64,000 nt of DNA from Platynereis dumerilii (taxonomy: Eukaryota > Annelida > Polychaeta > Phyllodocida > Nereididae). Positions 48,392 to 59,823 of this stretch are shown here, one piece after another. The notes under the pieces are model-generated. The model was not told the origin of the DNA and did no database searches. It saw nothing but the letters and a program-made list of their open reading frames with translations. Position numbers and translations under genes: made by a program. The stretch spans positions 124,001 to 188,000 of the forward strand of contig JAPTHN010000107.1 in the NCBI GenBank assembly GCA_026936325.1, in the 5' to 3' direction. Numbering within the stretch: the stretch's first letter is position 1; each line of letters starts with the position of its first letter.

Positions 48392-48495
48392 ATTTACAAG
48401 CAGTATTCTTGACATGTCAAGCAGAGGAAATTTCACGGAGGCACCAGCTGAACCATTTAATTACATTGGATGTAGGAGGCTAGAAAATTTACCAG
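48392..48495 (+). CDS. unrecognised plus-strand gene, exon A
   Basis: A 104-bp internal exon with acceptor 'atatgtttcag' and donor 'accag/gtaatc'. It enters with one base completing a split codon and encodes FTSSILDMSSRGNFTEAPAEP then FNYIGCRRLENLP. It leaves one base, which with AA from the next exon makes a Glu codon. The phase match with exons B and C, not homology, is the main support. The alternative acceptors 'acaag' and 'agcag' a few bases on would also be possible. Upstream exons were not identified. Confidence 0.65.
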
Positions 48496-48851
48496 GTAAT
48501 CATTATAATACATGTTCTTGGGTTTCTGTTCTTTAAAAACTCAATTCTCGTAAATATACTTTGTGGTGAAAGCAGGACATAACTGAACATGTTTATAAAT
48601 TCCACCTCAGAACAGCTGTATCCTTTTGTTAGATGACATGCTCAACATAAAAATGACTTTTCAGCCCCTCTGCGGAACTTACTTTTTCACTCATGCTTGT
48701 TTGTCTGTCAATTTGTCTGTGCATTTATCTCATGTTGCTATCAAATGTTGCCAGATAGGGGAAGGGATGCACAGGTCGACCATTGGGACTTTTAACTGTT
48801 GGAATTTCAAAACTTTCACCAAATTTATGTCTGTTTCTTTCATATTTACAG

Positions 48852-48946
48852 AAGAAAATGCATATGAGGCATGTCGCACCTTAGCAGCACTCCATGCTAC
48901 ACTTCTTCAGGGATACAGTCTGAAGTCAAAAGCACTTTTTTTGCAG
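48852..48946 (+). CDS. unrecognised plus-strand gene, exon B
   Basis: A 95-bp exon with acceptor 'catatttacag' and strong donor 'tgcag/gtatgt'. Joined to exon A it reads ENLPEENAYEACRTLAALHA and continues TLLQGYSLKSKALFLQ, a likely amphipathic helical stretch. Phase 1 in, phase 0 out. The family is not recognised; the helical, Leu/Ala-rich character suggests an alpha-helical repeat or scaffold C-terminus. Confidence 0.75.
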
Positions 48947-49363
48947 GTATGTACAATTCGTTCCATTGAATTAGCTTAAGTGTTGTGAAAAATTGGGAGC
49001 TTTCCTCTGTCACCAGTAAATTTGAAAAAACAAAAACATAAAACAATCCAAACAACAGTTGAAGAATGTTAACAATGATTAACAGAGATATCTTGAGATC
49101 TATGCTGATTGATGATCATTTGCCATGTTGGGTATCCTTTTTCAATCAGTACCAGTGAGCCACTGGTCACATAAGGATGACAATACATTATGCCATTTCA
49201 GAAAATTAATAAGGTAAATGAATAATTCTGCAAAGGCCACAAAGTTTATAAGTAATATTTTTTGAGAAAATTGATTTCGGCAAATGTCATAAAGCCACAA
49301 GTAAATGTTGTTTGATAAAATTATATCATCTACATGCAATACAATGTATGTTTAGTTTTTCAG

Positions 49364-49561
49364 GGTGGAACTTCAAAGGCTACCTTGACTGAGCAACACT
49401 GGCTTTGCTTTGTGGGTATCGCGGCATTACAACCAACCTCAGTACTGTCACTTATCATACAAACTGTCAAAGAAATTGCTCATGCTTCCTCCTTGATTTC
49501 ATCTTTAGAAGAAAGAACATTTAGCATGGAAGTTTTGAAATTTCTGATGTCCAAACAATGA
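49364..49561 (+). CDS. unrecognised plus-strand gene, terminal exon C
   Basis: The terminal coding exon, acceptor 'tttagtttttcag', phase 0, 65 codons and a TGA at 49559. It encodes GGTSKATLTEQHWLCFVGIA, then ALQPTSVLSLIIQTVKEIAH and ends SMEVLKFLMSKQ. A 3' UTR follows with AATAAA at 49791. Combined with exons A and B, about 131 C-terminal residues are visible. The gene lies entirely within the 21.5-kb intron between the macro exons at 51417 and 29932, on the opposite strand, unless its upstream exons extend further left. Confidence 0.75.
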   Translation, partial: GGTSKATLTEQHWLCFVGIAALQPTSVLSLIIQTVKEIAHASSLISSLEERTFSMEVLKFLMSKQ

Positions 49562-49790
49562 ACAAAATAATCAACCGCACCTCAGGACGTTTGAAAAATT
49601 TTCCCTAAGACTTGCTGATGGACAATTTGCTCATTGAAAATTATCCTTGCTTACTTTCTTTATTGAAAAATAACTAGTTGGCTTTGTGTAAGAATTATTT
49701 GCTTGGGATTTTTAGTCACTCGAAATTTCAGATTTGTTGCAGTCACAAATTTGTCTGGATATACGCATGACCTTTGTCAGGTTTTGCTTC

Positions 49791-49796
49791 AATAAA
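49791..49796 (+). terminator. poly(A) signal AATAAA
   Basis: Canonical hexamer 230 bases after the stop codon at 49561, with T/GT-rich sequence downstream. It fits the 3' end of the plus-strand gene. Confidence 0.6.
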
Positions 49797-50192
49797 TGAT
49801 TTTTTATGCGTTGAATTATGCAATGTATTTGTTCCTTGTAAAGATCTTACTTATGTACATTGTGTTTTTATGTTATGTCTAACTGTGTGTTTTTGTTGCT
49901 CAAGAATAATTTGTCATCTTTTTACTTCAAAATCATGTGAATGACAAATCGTCTTTTATCTAAAATTCATGAAGTAACAGACTTATATTTTTCACTTATT
50001 GCCTCTCGGCACCAATTGACCATTGATTTTATTGACTTCCTATTTGCTTTATTGAAAATAAATGCCTTTTTAGACTTATCTCTGGTGCTTTATTTTGTTT
50101 GTTCAATCTATCAGTTTAATTTCTAAGTTCTAACGGTATTATTGAATAAAATTCATAGGGTGTCCAAAGATGTCCAATTTAATCTTGGTCAA

Positions 50193-50423
50193 GACCACAG
50201 GCATTACAATCATTTTGAGAAAAAAGCTTGTCAATGCACTTATTGAATTTATATACAAGGTTGGCAACTCCTGGTTTGAGAATTCATGCTCTTGCTTGAG
50301 ATAGCATTACAGCAGGATTTCTCAAACCAGGAATCTTGAGGGAGTTGCCAACCTTGTATGTCTTGTATATAGGATATGTTTAGCAATGTGAGCTTTTTGT
50401 AAGAAATTATAATGCCTGTGGTC
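50193..50423. mobile_element. 231-bp hairpin MITE
   Basis: 'gaccacaggcattac' at 50193 and 'taatgcctgtggtc' ending 50423 are inverted. Further in, 'tatacaaggttggcaactcc' mirrors 'ttgccaaccttgta' and 'ctggtttgagaa' mirrors 'ttctcaaaccag'. Near-complete palindrome, non-coding. The target duplication is not clear. Confidence 0.8.
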
Positions 50424-50469
50424 AAGACTAATGACCAGTGGTTGTTTATCATCCGGTCACTTTTTCTAT

Positions 50470-51300
50470 AAATTATGCTATATCTTGTTAATCACTTGAA
50501 AACAGCATAGTATAATCTATCCAGAATAATTCAACTTATTAGAGCAGGCTCATCCTTTTTTAATTTGGCAAAGGCAGAATAATTGAATCAATTCAGTTTA
50601 ATCTAATTGATATGAGCTATGATAACATCTTTCTATCAGGTTAATGTCGCATAAGAGTATTTGTTTAGATGAACTTAAATAAAATTTGTCATGTTTTCTC
50701 AAGTAATTCAGCATATTACAGCTTAATAAAAAAAAGTCATATCAACTAATTAACATTTAGTCACATTTGTTGATTTGATTGTGTTTTTTCAGCCATTCTT
50801 GCTCAATTCAGATTCTCCTAATCACATTTTGCTCTTCTGTCTTATTTCGATTATGTGGTTATGAATTATAACTTTTTCATTTTATAGAGTAAAATTGATT
50901 TAGTCAGTCAGCCTCAGCTGTTTTATGTTAGATAAACTTAAAGCCTTTCTTTTTTTTTGGTTTGATTATGTCGTACTAGCATGAACTATTTGCAGAATAT
51001 TGTCTTGTCCAATTTAAAATTGGTTGACTCAACTCAATTCACTTCATCTGAAACACTGAATTCAGCTTATTTAATGTAGGCTAGGCTAGTGTATCTCAGT
51101 AGAGTTTCAGCCCATTTTTTAATTTCTTTAAGTCAGGTAAACTTAATTCACTTAAAATTATTGACACTTAAACTGTGAAAATGTTTGTAAACTGAGAGAT
51201 ACAACTTCAAATGAACAAGCTGAACTGACTCAATAAATATATTGCAGCACCGTTGCCCCAATTGAATTAAGTCAAGTCAGCTTGCTGGGGCTTAGAGTGT
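50470..51300. other. AT-rich intron, nothing recognised
   Basis: Frequent 'aattcagctta' and 'tcaactcaattcactt' phrases give a weakly repetitive look, but no clear unit. Confidence 0.4.
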
Positions 51301-51416
51301 GGGAATTATTCCCCTGAAATACTGTAATGTGATTGGCTGACAGAGGTGTCGAATGGTATAAGCATCCAAAGACAAGAAAAGATTATGCAGTGATATAAAA
51401 TAAGCAAGTATCTTAC

Positions 51417-51638
51417 CGCAGCAGACTTAGCGTCAGTTGGAAAAATGACAAAGTAAACAGTTTTCAACTTTGTTTGAAGGTTCCTTCTTGAAAATGCGAT
51501 CACTTCATCAAAAAATGACTCAGCAACAACATCAGCTGGCCAATTCAGGTTTCCAGTGCCAACAGAAGGTATTGCCAGAGATGTTAGTCCAGTTTGGTGG
51601 CACTCAGTCAAAATTGTGCGCAGTGCATCTGGGAGAAG
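51417..51638 (-). CDS. macro-domain gene, exon encoding the C-terminal half of a macro domain
   Basis: A 222-bp exon (74 codons, phase 0 at both ends) with acceptor 'gatatatttcag' and donor 'gctgcg/gtaaga'. It reads LLPDALRTILTECHQTGLTS, LAIPSVGTGNLNWPADVVAE, SFFDEVIAFSRRNLQTKLKT and VYFVIFPTDAKSAA. The IP-V-GTGNL-P pattern is the second phosphate-binding loop of macro domains, and the following helix and strand match PARP14-type domains. Its end continues directly into AFYNHIGRL of the exon at 29932. The exon for the N-terminal half should lie at higher coordinates; I could not find it in this window. The product is probably an ADP-ribose-binding or ADP-ribosyltransferase-family protein. Confidence 0.92.
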
Positions 51639-52294
51639 CTGAAATATATCAAAGCATTTTTCAGCTTTAAATGCCTATAAGATATATTAGACCATCAGAT
51701 ATAAGATCGCATGCTTTAATGTGTAGCGGAAATAATAATTATTATGGTACAGTGAATCAAATTTACCTAATTATCCAATATGTAATTTTCCTTCTTAATG
51801 GCCTTTGAGATTTCCAAAATACAGGTGGAATTTTTTATTAAAAACGTCTGTCCAATGGTGGAGCTTATTGAATCAATACTCGGAGCTAAAACATTGGAAT
51901 TGAACACTGCTTTGGTTTGGTTAATGCAATTTTGATCTTTTTTTGGACTGAACTGCAATGCCCTCAAATGATGCTTTATTAAAAGCATTTGTACAGTTTC
52001 GATATCAGGCATCCTAGCAATATATCGATTTTTGGGCGGGTATTAAAGGGAAAATACTAGTTTTAGCTTAAATTCTGATAAAAACACTAAAAGAAGGTAG
52101 AGGAATGCATGCAAATAAGGTTTCAAATGAAAGCAGAGAAATAGCACTAGGGGAAGAGGGGGTGAAAAGTCACAGGGTTAAAAAGTCATAAGCCTTTTTG
52201 ACCAAATCATTATTTGGGATACTTTTATGAGAAGAAGCTTCGAAATAGATGCTCCTTATGCAAGGTGGATTTTTGCCCATCTCGGGTTGGGTTC

Positions 52295-52400
52295 AATTAC
52301 TTATACAACTACAGCTACTAATTACAGAGCATCTCGGCAGTCAATTACAATTACAATTACAACCAAGAAGCCTCATTTACAATTACATTACAATAACAAT
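52295..52400. repeat. 'caattacaattac' repeat
   Basis: Irregular iterations of 'aattac'. Similar stretches lie at 55015-55100 and 56813-56875, as often found at the edges of AT-rich invertebrate transposons. Confidence 0.6.
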
Positions 52401-52479
52401 GTTTGACGGTAACTTGTCCGCAAATACAACTCAAACATCTCCACCAGGCCTGGAGTATCCATTAGGCTGATTAGGCTAT

Positions 52480-54540
52480 TAGCATTTGCAAATTGGTACA
52501 ATTATTGCTGAAATCTATGTTATAATGAGAATCTACAATTATTTTACAAAATTTATCCAATTACTGTACACATTTCAATGACTATTGCTTAGATCTCTAT
52601 GACTTTTCTCAGAAATATTTGTGCAACAATTGGATGAAAATGTGCTATTATCCTGGAATAAATGTAAAATTTCTCATTTCTTCTGTGATTTTAGTACATT
52701 CTTTGGCTTTTTTGGCACATTTTCCACAATTATTGCATAAATTTTCATGATTATTATAAAAAATGTATACGGCTTCTACACAATCCAGTGTACAATTTGG
52801 TCCAAAAATTAACATCATTGGATCTCATCAGGAACAACATCAATGTGTGCATACATATCATCGATAATATCCCCTAAAATATTTTTGCACAATTTGTTTT
52901 TTTCCTTTTGTAAAACAATATCATTCATGGCCCAAATTATGAATATTTCAAGACAAGGCAAACTTTAGCGGTATTAATCTGACAAGAATGTATTATAATC
53001 CATTAGATAGGGGAGAATCTAAGCTCTACAGACATATTTTTATGCTTTCTGTAACTTAATTAGGTCAGTTGAAAAAATGTAAATATTGTGAATTATTAAA
53101 ATATATGTTTTGGGGTCCATTTGTTGAATAATTACTGCAAACACCACATTCCTAACATAAAGCAATCAAAAATTATATCACGGACAAGTTTTTTTGGTAT
53201 TAGAGCCCATTGACCTTGAAAAGTGGGTCAAGGTCATCGGGGGTCAAAAAAATCGTGCGGATCAATTAGTTGAGTAATCCCGGCAGACATGACATCTCTA
53301 ACTTAAAGCCATCATCCCAAGTCATACCATGACAAAATGGCCCATAACCTTTGCTAATTCATGAATACTTAATTAACTGACCCAGTTTTGGCTCAGCCAA
53401 TCAGGGACTGCTACATCACAGTTTGAAATAGTTGCTTCTGTTTCACACAGTTACAAATGGAGAGATTGTGTATTGTTGAAAGGTGCTATCACTGTTCCGA
53501 AAATTCCATTGAATTATGTATATTCCCAGTTCTGAAATGAAACAGTTTGAAAGTTTGCTTGTTTTACACTGTTTTTCTTAGTTGCCAGTAATCCTCTAAG
53601 TGTCCATAATCGGACTAAATCTGCCTAAGCAGCCAATCACAGAAGAGGTTGGAAATAGCAGAAAGCCCTGTCCATTTTAGCAGGGCTTGCGTGGGGAGGA
53701 TAACTTAAAGCAATCATGGGCACAAGGCCAACGCTCTAGGGGGGTACGGACACTACAAGGCGGGTACGGACACAACGAACAGACATAATCTGATGTAGCT
53801 CAACAACTAATATAGATATCAACATGCTTATTGTTGTAATGTGGTACGCTAGCGAGTAGCTAGATGACCCATGTGTTTTGAAATGCCCCTAGATTCAGCT
53901 TGTGTGAAAGGTAAGGGGGGGGGGGGGTAACGGACACTATGCATTTTTCCGGAAAATGAAAACTTCCACTTTAAGACCTTATAGAATAAAAAAGGAAAGC
54001 TTTGGAATTCCACAAACTATTCAGCCCGTTAGTCTGACCAGTTCTGTTGGCCAAACAAGTGAAAAAAAATTATTTGAAAGTGTTTTACACAGTCATGTAG
54101 CCCTTCATTGATGACACTACCCTTATTTTTGCAACTGCGTAACAATCACAACATTTTTCATTTGGCTTTTAATCTTCAAAAATCAGATATGCAATGCTTC
54201 CACTGCCTGCTAAATTGTTGCAAACTATGCAGGCAGTGATTCTGCAATGCCAAAAATTGCTTGTGAGCATTATATTTTGCATGGTATGCTAACAAAAAAT
54301 GGAAATTTTAAAGTGAAATTACGTAACAACAAATGTCAATGGGAAAAATCAGACGTTGCTGGACATTTTAGACCTTATCTACCTCAAATATTAATCGATT
54401 TTCAAAGTCTGTGGTGCAGATTTTTCACAACTAAATTACCTATGGAATGCATCTAACAGCATGGTTTTCGTGCAATTAGTCTTAGCGTAATGACTTTGTA
54501 ACGATAGACAAAAATGTTTTGTACTCTCGATTGTGTAGAA
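52480..54540. other. no supported gene
   Basis: AT-rich. Contains a 'ttgaccttgaaaagtgggtc' motif at 53209, two 'gggtacggacac' phrases near 53740-53775 and a G-run at about 53918. The 69-codon frame at 54247 has no motif. Confidence 0.4.
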
Positions 54541-54547
54541 GCCGATA

Positions 54548-55039
54548 GTGTATTGCCCAAAGTTTTGCAATTACAATAACTATAGGCCTACAGTTGATAA
54601 TAGAGCATCTGTGTCATCTCGTGAAATTGCTCCAGGGAAATGTATATCAAATCAAGTAGAACAGGGTCAAATGCAGTGGAGACAGAGACTGATTCCTTTC
54701 TGGTTCATTACTAGCGTGTGTAATATTGTACAGAAAACTTTACGATCAAGCAATCCATTTAGTGGCTTTTATGAAATATTTGTAAATAAAGTGGGAATAA
54801 CAGGGAAATTCTGTGGTGATTGGTGGTGTCAGGTCAGGTCCAGCAAGGGGTCTCACATTGAGGTTCAGTCTAGGGCCTCATACTACCTTAATCCCAGAGT
54901 CTGGGATTGGAATATATATCAATGTCTTATTTACAGGTTTAAAGAAGCTGGAAATCTGCTGGGTGTGAGTTTGAACCCAAGTAATAGAAATTTGTTGTTG
55001 ATATTGACAGTACAGAATGATTGTGTAATTGATTTGTAA
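54548..55039 (+). other. 163-codon open frame, probably not a gene
   Basis: Long for this base composition, but codon positions show no bias, there is no recognisable domain, and it ends in 'gtaattgatttgtaattgac' repeats. It may be part of an old transposon. Confidence 0.25.
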
Positions 55040-55496
55040 TTGACATGTAATTGATCAATTTCAGCTTTTATTTCACTTAATTACAATTACAATTACATTT
55101 TACTCAAAATTCTCAATAACAAATACAACTAGTATACTAAATTTCACAGCAATTTAAAGGAAGAACTTCCCTTCCCTTCAATTCTCTTCCCTTCCCTTCC
55201 AATCCTAGAACTTTTCCCTTTCTCTTCCAGTTCCTTGCATTCCTTTGCCTTGCAGAACTTTTTTTGATTGGGCAATGACTATCATTGCTGCTACTTTGAA
55301 ATGCTTGCCATAGTCGATGGAAGTACAACAACAGGCTTACGTATGTACTTAGTGATACATCGCTTGGCATGGATGCATACCTTTTGTGGCCAGAGGTACC
55401 ACCCTGAAAGCAATACACTTTCATGAAACCCTAACCCTAATGACTTCCTATAGGCAAACCATAAAAGCTAGATAAAAGTGCTTACATACATAAATA

Positions 55497-55754
55497 CAGT
55501 ACAAATTTCTAAATGTGGCTCAACTTAGCGGTCTATAGCTATTCATTACTAGTCTTATCCATATCTATCCATAGCTATCCATTTCTATTCTTTTGTATTC
55601 ACTGGAATCTCTTTACCCCTTGTTTAAACAATAGTAATTGTGGATAGTTATGGCTAGCTCTGGATAAGGGTAGCTTAGTTTAGCTTGGAATGGCTATGGA
55701 TGGATAGCTAAGGCTAGATTTTAAATGACAAGCCACTTTTAGATATTTGTACTG
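55497..55754. mobile_element. 258-bp MITE with TA target duplication
   Basis: 'cagtacaaatttctaaatgt' (55497) mirrors 'cttttagatatttgtactg' (ending 55754). TA at 55495-55496 and 55755-55756. The interior is made of inverted 'tatccatagctatcc' / 'ggatggatagct' phrases. Non-coding. Confidence 0.85.
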
Positions 55755-55756
55755 TA

Positions 55757-56730
55757 GGACAAACAGTCAGCACCATGTCACATCAGTTTTAACTGACTTG
55801 AAGCATAAGTAGATGAGTTATAATTGAAAACACAAAAAAATTCATGTAAAATTGACTTTTTTCGGACGTGCATGGTATATTAAATAAAAGAAAGACCAAG
55901 ATTTTACACATCCTTTAGGGTTTCTTTTTGTGAAATTTGAGTCATTAGGAAACAAGTTATTGGCATTTGAATTTTGAAATTGAAAAAAATTCTCAAGGAA
56001 AAAGTATTTGATGGAGGTAAATTTCCTTCGGGCTCATTATAGGGGTCTAGGCCAGATATGAGCAAAAAAATATTCATGAACATCTATGAAGATCTTCATC
56101 GGTTTTTGTAGCCTAACGTGTTTTCATCGGGCTAAAAAGTGACATGAAATTTTCACTGTTAAGCGAAATTTTCCCTTGGGCGTCCAAGGGGATAATGCCG
56201 ATATTCTGAGCTTTCCAAAAATGGTTTTCTTTTTCTTCTTGGTTTAATATTAAGTGAGTTACAGCCCTTCAAAAGTTGCACTTTTTAGGCCTTGTGGCAC
56301 CAAAAGTATTGGACCTGGGGTCCCATACTTTTGCATAGACAGTGTACCCAAGTAGTACTACTCATTTCCTGCAGAACATGAAAATCTGATAATTGCATCA
56401 TGGTTTTTCAAGACATAAACCCTGGAAATTTCGTTTTGCCTTGACTTCGAATTTTTTTTCTCAAGACCTATTTAGCTGTTTACCACCAGGCTCCTTTCTG
56501 TACTGCACATTTCTTTGTAGTATATGAGAAAAAAAATTCATGCCAAACAAACCAACAGTTTTTTCAAAACCGAAGGCAGAAATTTTTAAATAGAAAATCG
56601 CTGTAATTTAGATGTTGCGCGTAATTCCCACGGTTGAAGAAGTTTCCTGTTGTGACTATGCAGTTATAGTTTCATTGGGATACATTCTATAGTTTGTCAG
56701 TTATGCAACAGTTAAGAAATGGCCAAAAGT
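55757..56730. other. no supported gene
   Basis: AT-rich sequence with oligo-A and oligo-T runs. Nothing recognised. Confidence 0.4.
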
Positions 56731-56737
56731 GGGAAGA

Positions 56738-56880
56738 AAAATAATAATAAAATAATAATAATAATAAGAAGAATACGTACAATATCAATAAGAACTTCCC
56801 CACGGGAAGTTCTTAATTACAATTACTCTGTAATTGTAATTAATTACACAATTACACAATTACAATTACTATTGAACTCA
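56738..56880. repeat. (AAT)n, perfect hairpin and 'aattac' repeats
   Basis: (ATA/AAT)n at about 56738-56770, then the perfect hairpin TAAGAACTTCCC-CAC-GGGAAGTTCTTA (56789-56815), then 'attacacaattacaattac'. The order microsatellite, spacer, hairpin resembles the edges at 39005-39062 and suggests an element end. Confidence 0.65.
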
Positions 56881-57720
56881 TCCCTGGCTGATGACATAGG
56901 CAAATGGGCTGGCGTGGGATGAAGATGGCTGCACCTAGGTCAGATTTTTTCTGACACCAGGCTTATCAACCCTACACACTCAATCATCCTCGTAGGGCCA
57001 GGACTTGGCTAGAATTTCATAAGTCCTCATATGACAGAAATTTCCCAGACTGATTAGGGACTTGCATATAGATCGTTTGGGAGTGCTCTGAGCTTCCAAA
57101 CAGTGGCTACGCAAACATGGGAGGTACAGTCCCAATCATTGTCCCTTGAAAGTATTTTAATCTAAAGCTAAAACTCCCTGCATTTGCTCTCTTGCACCCC
57201 ATAAAACTCTGTCAATCATCAAATCACAAAGTGTTGAGAAATATCAAGCGAAAATGAGGTATTCAGCAAATTTGCAGAAGAAATGCAAATATTAAAGCTT
57301 AAGACAGAGCATCACAGACCATCCAAGTTGGTGTAAATGAAGCTCTAATCAAGACCAGTTCAACGATAATAATATTTGTATTGTTGTAAAATTTGATTTA
57401 GCTGAGTGATACAATACCGTAAATTGACAGAAGTAGAGTATTACGTTTGAAACTTTAAAACTTCAGGGGCTGTGGGCAACCTGCAAATATTTCAATTTCA
57501 ATTTCAATTTATTGACCACTAAAAGCAAAGAAATACATCATCATCATGGTACATAAAAACATTGCAGTAGGCTGACATCTCTTATGCTACAGTCTGACGG
57601 CACGTTACGGAGAACTTTTTTACCGCTGAGGGATGGCTTGAGATGAATTCTAGGAAAAATATGACCATCCCGGCCACATACAATGTTTATATAACAATTA
57701 TATAATTAATTAAAAGCATA

Positions 57721-57862
57721 TCACGGCGGGATAAGATCGTAAATCGGCGGGATAAAATCGTAAATCGGCGGGATAAGATCATATCCCTGTGAGAAAGATC
57801 TAAATGCCTGGGGGTCAAGATCTAAATGCCTGTGGGATGTCAAAAATTGTCGGCGGGATGTC
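57721..57862. repeat. short tandem repeats 'cggcgggataagatcgtaaat'
   Basis: Three copies of 'cggcgggataaratcgtaaat', two of 'agatctaaatgcctg' and two of 'gggatgtcaaaa' in succession. GC-richer than the flanks. Confidence 0.75.
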
Positions 57863-57962
57863 AAAAGACCAACAATCCAGACAGATCTGTGCTTTGATCA
57901 ATATCATTTTTTAATCTGAAAAATTTTCCTTTATGTAAAAATTCAAAAGATCCATTTGTAAG

Positions 57963-58672
57963 GTTGCCATGGTAACAGCTGAAAATGAATTTATTAGAGT
58001 TATTTTTATCTGGGAAAATGATTTTATGTTTTATTCATGTTTCCGCACAATCAAGACACTTAAGTTAGCCTGACAAGGCAGACTTATGTATTTTCTTGCT
58101 CAAATTGCAAACAATTGCATTTTTTCAATGGCTACCATGGTAACATAGTATTTTTTTTGTATAATAATAATATGCAACAATATATCATATTTGTATGCTA
58201 TTGAACCAGATCAGGGGCCTGAGAGTAAAATTTAGATATTTTACCGGATATGACTTTCATATGTTTCTGTTGCAGTAGCAACATTAAATATAATGTCATC
58301 TAAATAATTTTTTACATGTAACAAGAATGGAATATGATAGCACTTATTCTGAAAAAATTGTGTCATTATACCTAATATTGTGTAAATGCAGCACTGCAGA
58401 ACTTGTTGAAGTCAGTAATTTTCATAGAGTGCGTCAGTAAATGGTTTCCATGGTAACAGATATATTTCATAACCATAAATAACATGTGTCATTTGAAGGC
58501 CCAAGGTCTTCTGAAGATTTGACCCAAAAATGAAAATGTTTTGATTATTGTCCAGTCCTCCACATGAAAAGAAAGATACCATTATTGTTTTCCAGAAATC
58601 TGTTGAAAATAGCACATCGTTGCCATAGTAACACATTTATCTAAAACCTATACCACAATTTGCCATGGTAAC
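57963..58672. repeat. second cluster of X-box-like palindromes
   Basis: 'gttgccatggtaac' 57963-57976, 'gctaccatggtaac' 58131-58144, 'gttgcagtagcaac' 58269-58282, 'gtttccatggtaac' 58444-58457, 'gttgccatagtaac' 58619-58632 and 'tttgccatggtaac' 58659-58672, spaced roughly 140-175 bases apart until the last pair. The AT-rich spacers resemble those of the foldback at 30327-35741, suggesting a diverged fragment of the same family. Confidence 0.7.
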
Positions 58673-58701
58673 GTATTTATCTAAAAACCTATACCACAAT
58701 T
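58621..58701. repeat. 40-bp tandem duplication
   Basis: 'tgccatagtaacacatttat' with 'ctaaaacctataccacaatt' is followed at once by 'tgccatggtaacgtatttat' with 'ctaaaaacctataccacaat'. Confidence 0.85.
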
Positions 58702-59099
58702 TGATAGTACAACAACCTGAATTTTGACGGGCCGGTTCCTGGCCACAAAACGGTACCAAATTTGTGATGTTGTCCGACGGGCCCTACGTATCTCCTTAAA
58801 TATTGCACTTTTTTGGACCCGGCTCCCAACTATAGATAGGTACCACGTGATCAGAGTAGGCGAATAGGAAGGACAGAAGCCTACCGACTCCACCCCAACT
58901 CACCAAAAAAGAGAAAGAGGGGGTCAAAAATTCCAGGCCAAAATTGCTACAAAGTAGCCAGTCTAGCAGAAAAAGTCCCATATGACTACCGAGACTCGAA
59001 TTGTAAGAAGCATTGAGAGAAAAGAAAAAAAGAGAAAGACATGGATAATCCAAGAGTGCCCCTTGGCGCATTGTGCAGGCCGAGGACTAATAAGAACAG

Positions 59100-59190
59100 G
59101 TAGGGACATGGGGGTAATTTGGTGGGGGACGGGGGGGGACATGTCCCCCCCACATGTTTGACCCCGGGGGTCATGATATGAAATGTCCCC
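59100..59190. repeat. G/C-run inverted repeat
   Basis: 'gggggacggggggggacatg' is followed by 'tcccccccacatg' and further C-runs. The sequence at 59419-59431, 'attacgcccctgg', resembles the end of a hAT-type non-autonomous element, but no left partner was found. Confidence 0.5.
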
Positions 59191-59823
59191 CCCACTTTTT
59201 TGTGTGAAAATAAAAAAAAATTGTAATGGCCCTTGGATTCAATTTGATAGGCAACAGTTCTGAAAGACATGTCCCAACTTTCTGCTTGGGCCTGCTACAT
59301 TGCCATACAAAACTTTGACATTCATGAATGTAAAAATGCCTGATTGACTTTGTTTATTCGCGGATTTTACGGCCGATTCAGACCGCGTCACCGCGTGTCC
59401 CCCCACATTTGCCGCGAAAATTACGCCCCTGGGTAGGGAGGTGGCAGTTTGTGGAGCTCCCAAAAGGAACGAAACCCACGATACTAGTGATGGCAAATGG
59501 AAGTGGCAAGAGGAATGTCACTATGAATCATAGGCTGCGCAGCAGCAAACCTTCAGCGAATAACACAATTACACCCTAAAATTGGTGTGTTTACCTAATT
59601 GCATAGGTATGCTATAATGGTCAACTTGTGGCCTTCAATTATCTCTAAGGATAATACCTGCTCAAAGAACAGGAGGTGTAATGTCATACATTGCAGGCCA
59701 ATGTAGATCTGTAGGCCTATACATTTGAAATTTTGCAATGCTATAAAGGTTGAAGATATAAAAATGTGCGCAAGAAAGAAAGGTATTGGCTGGAGCTGAC
59801 AAAAGGAATAGTGAACATAATAA

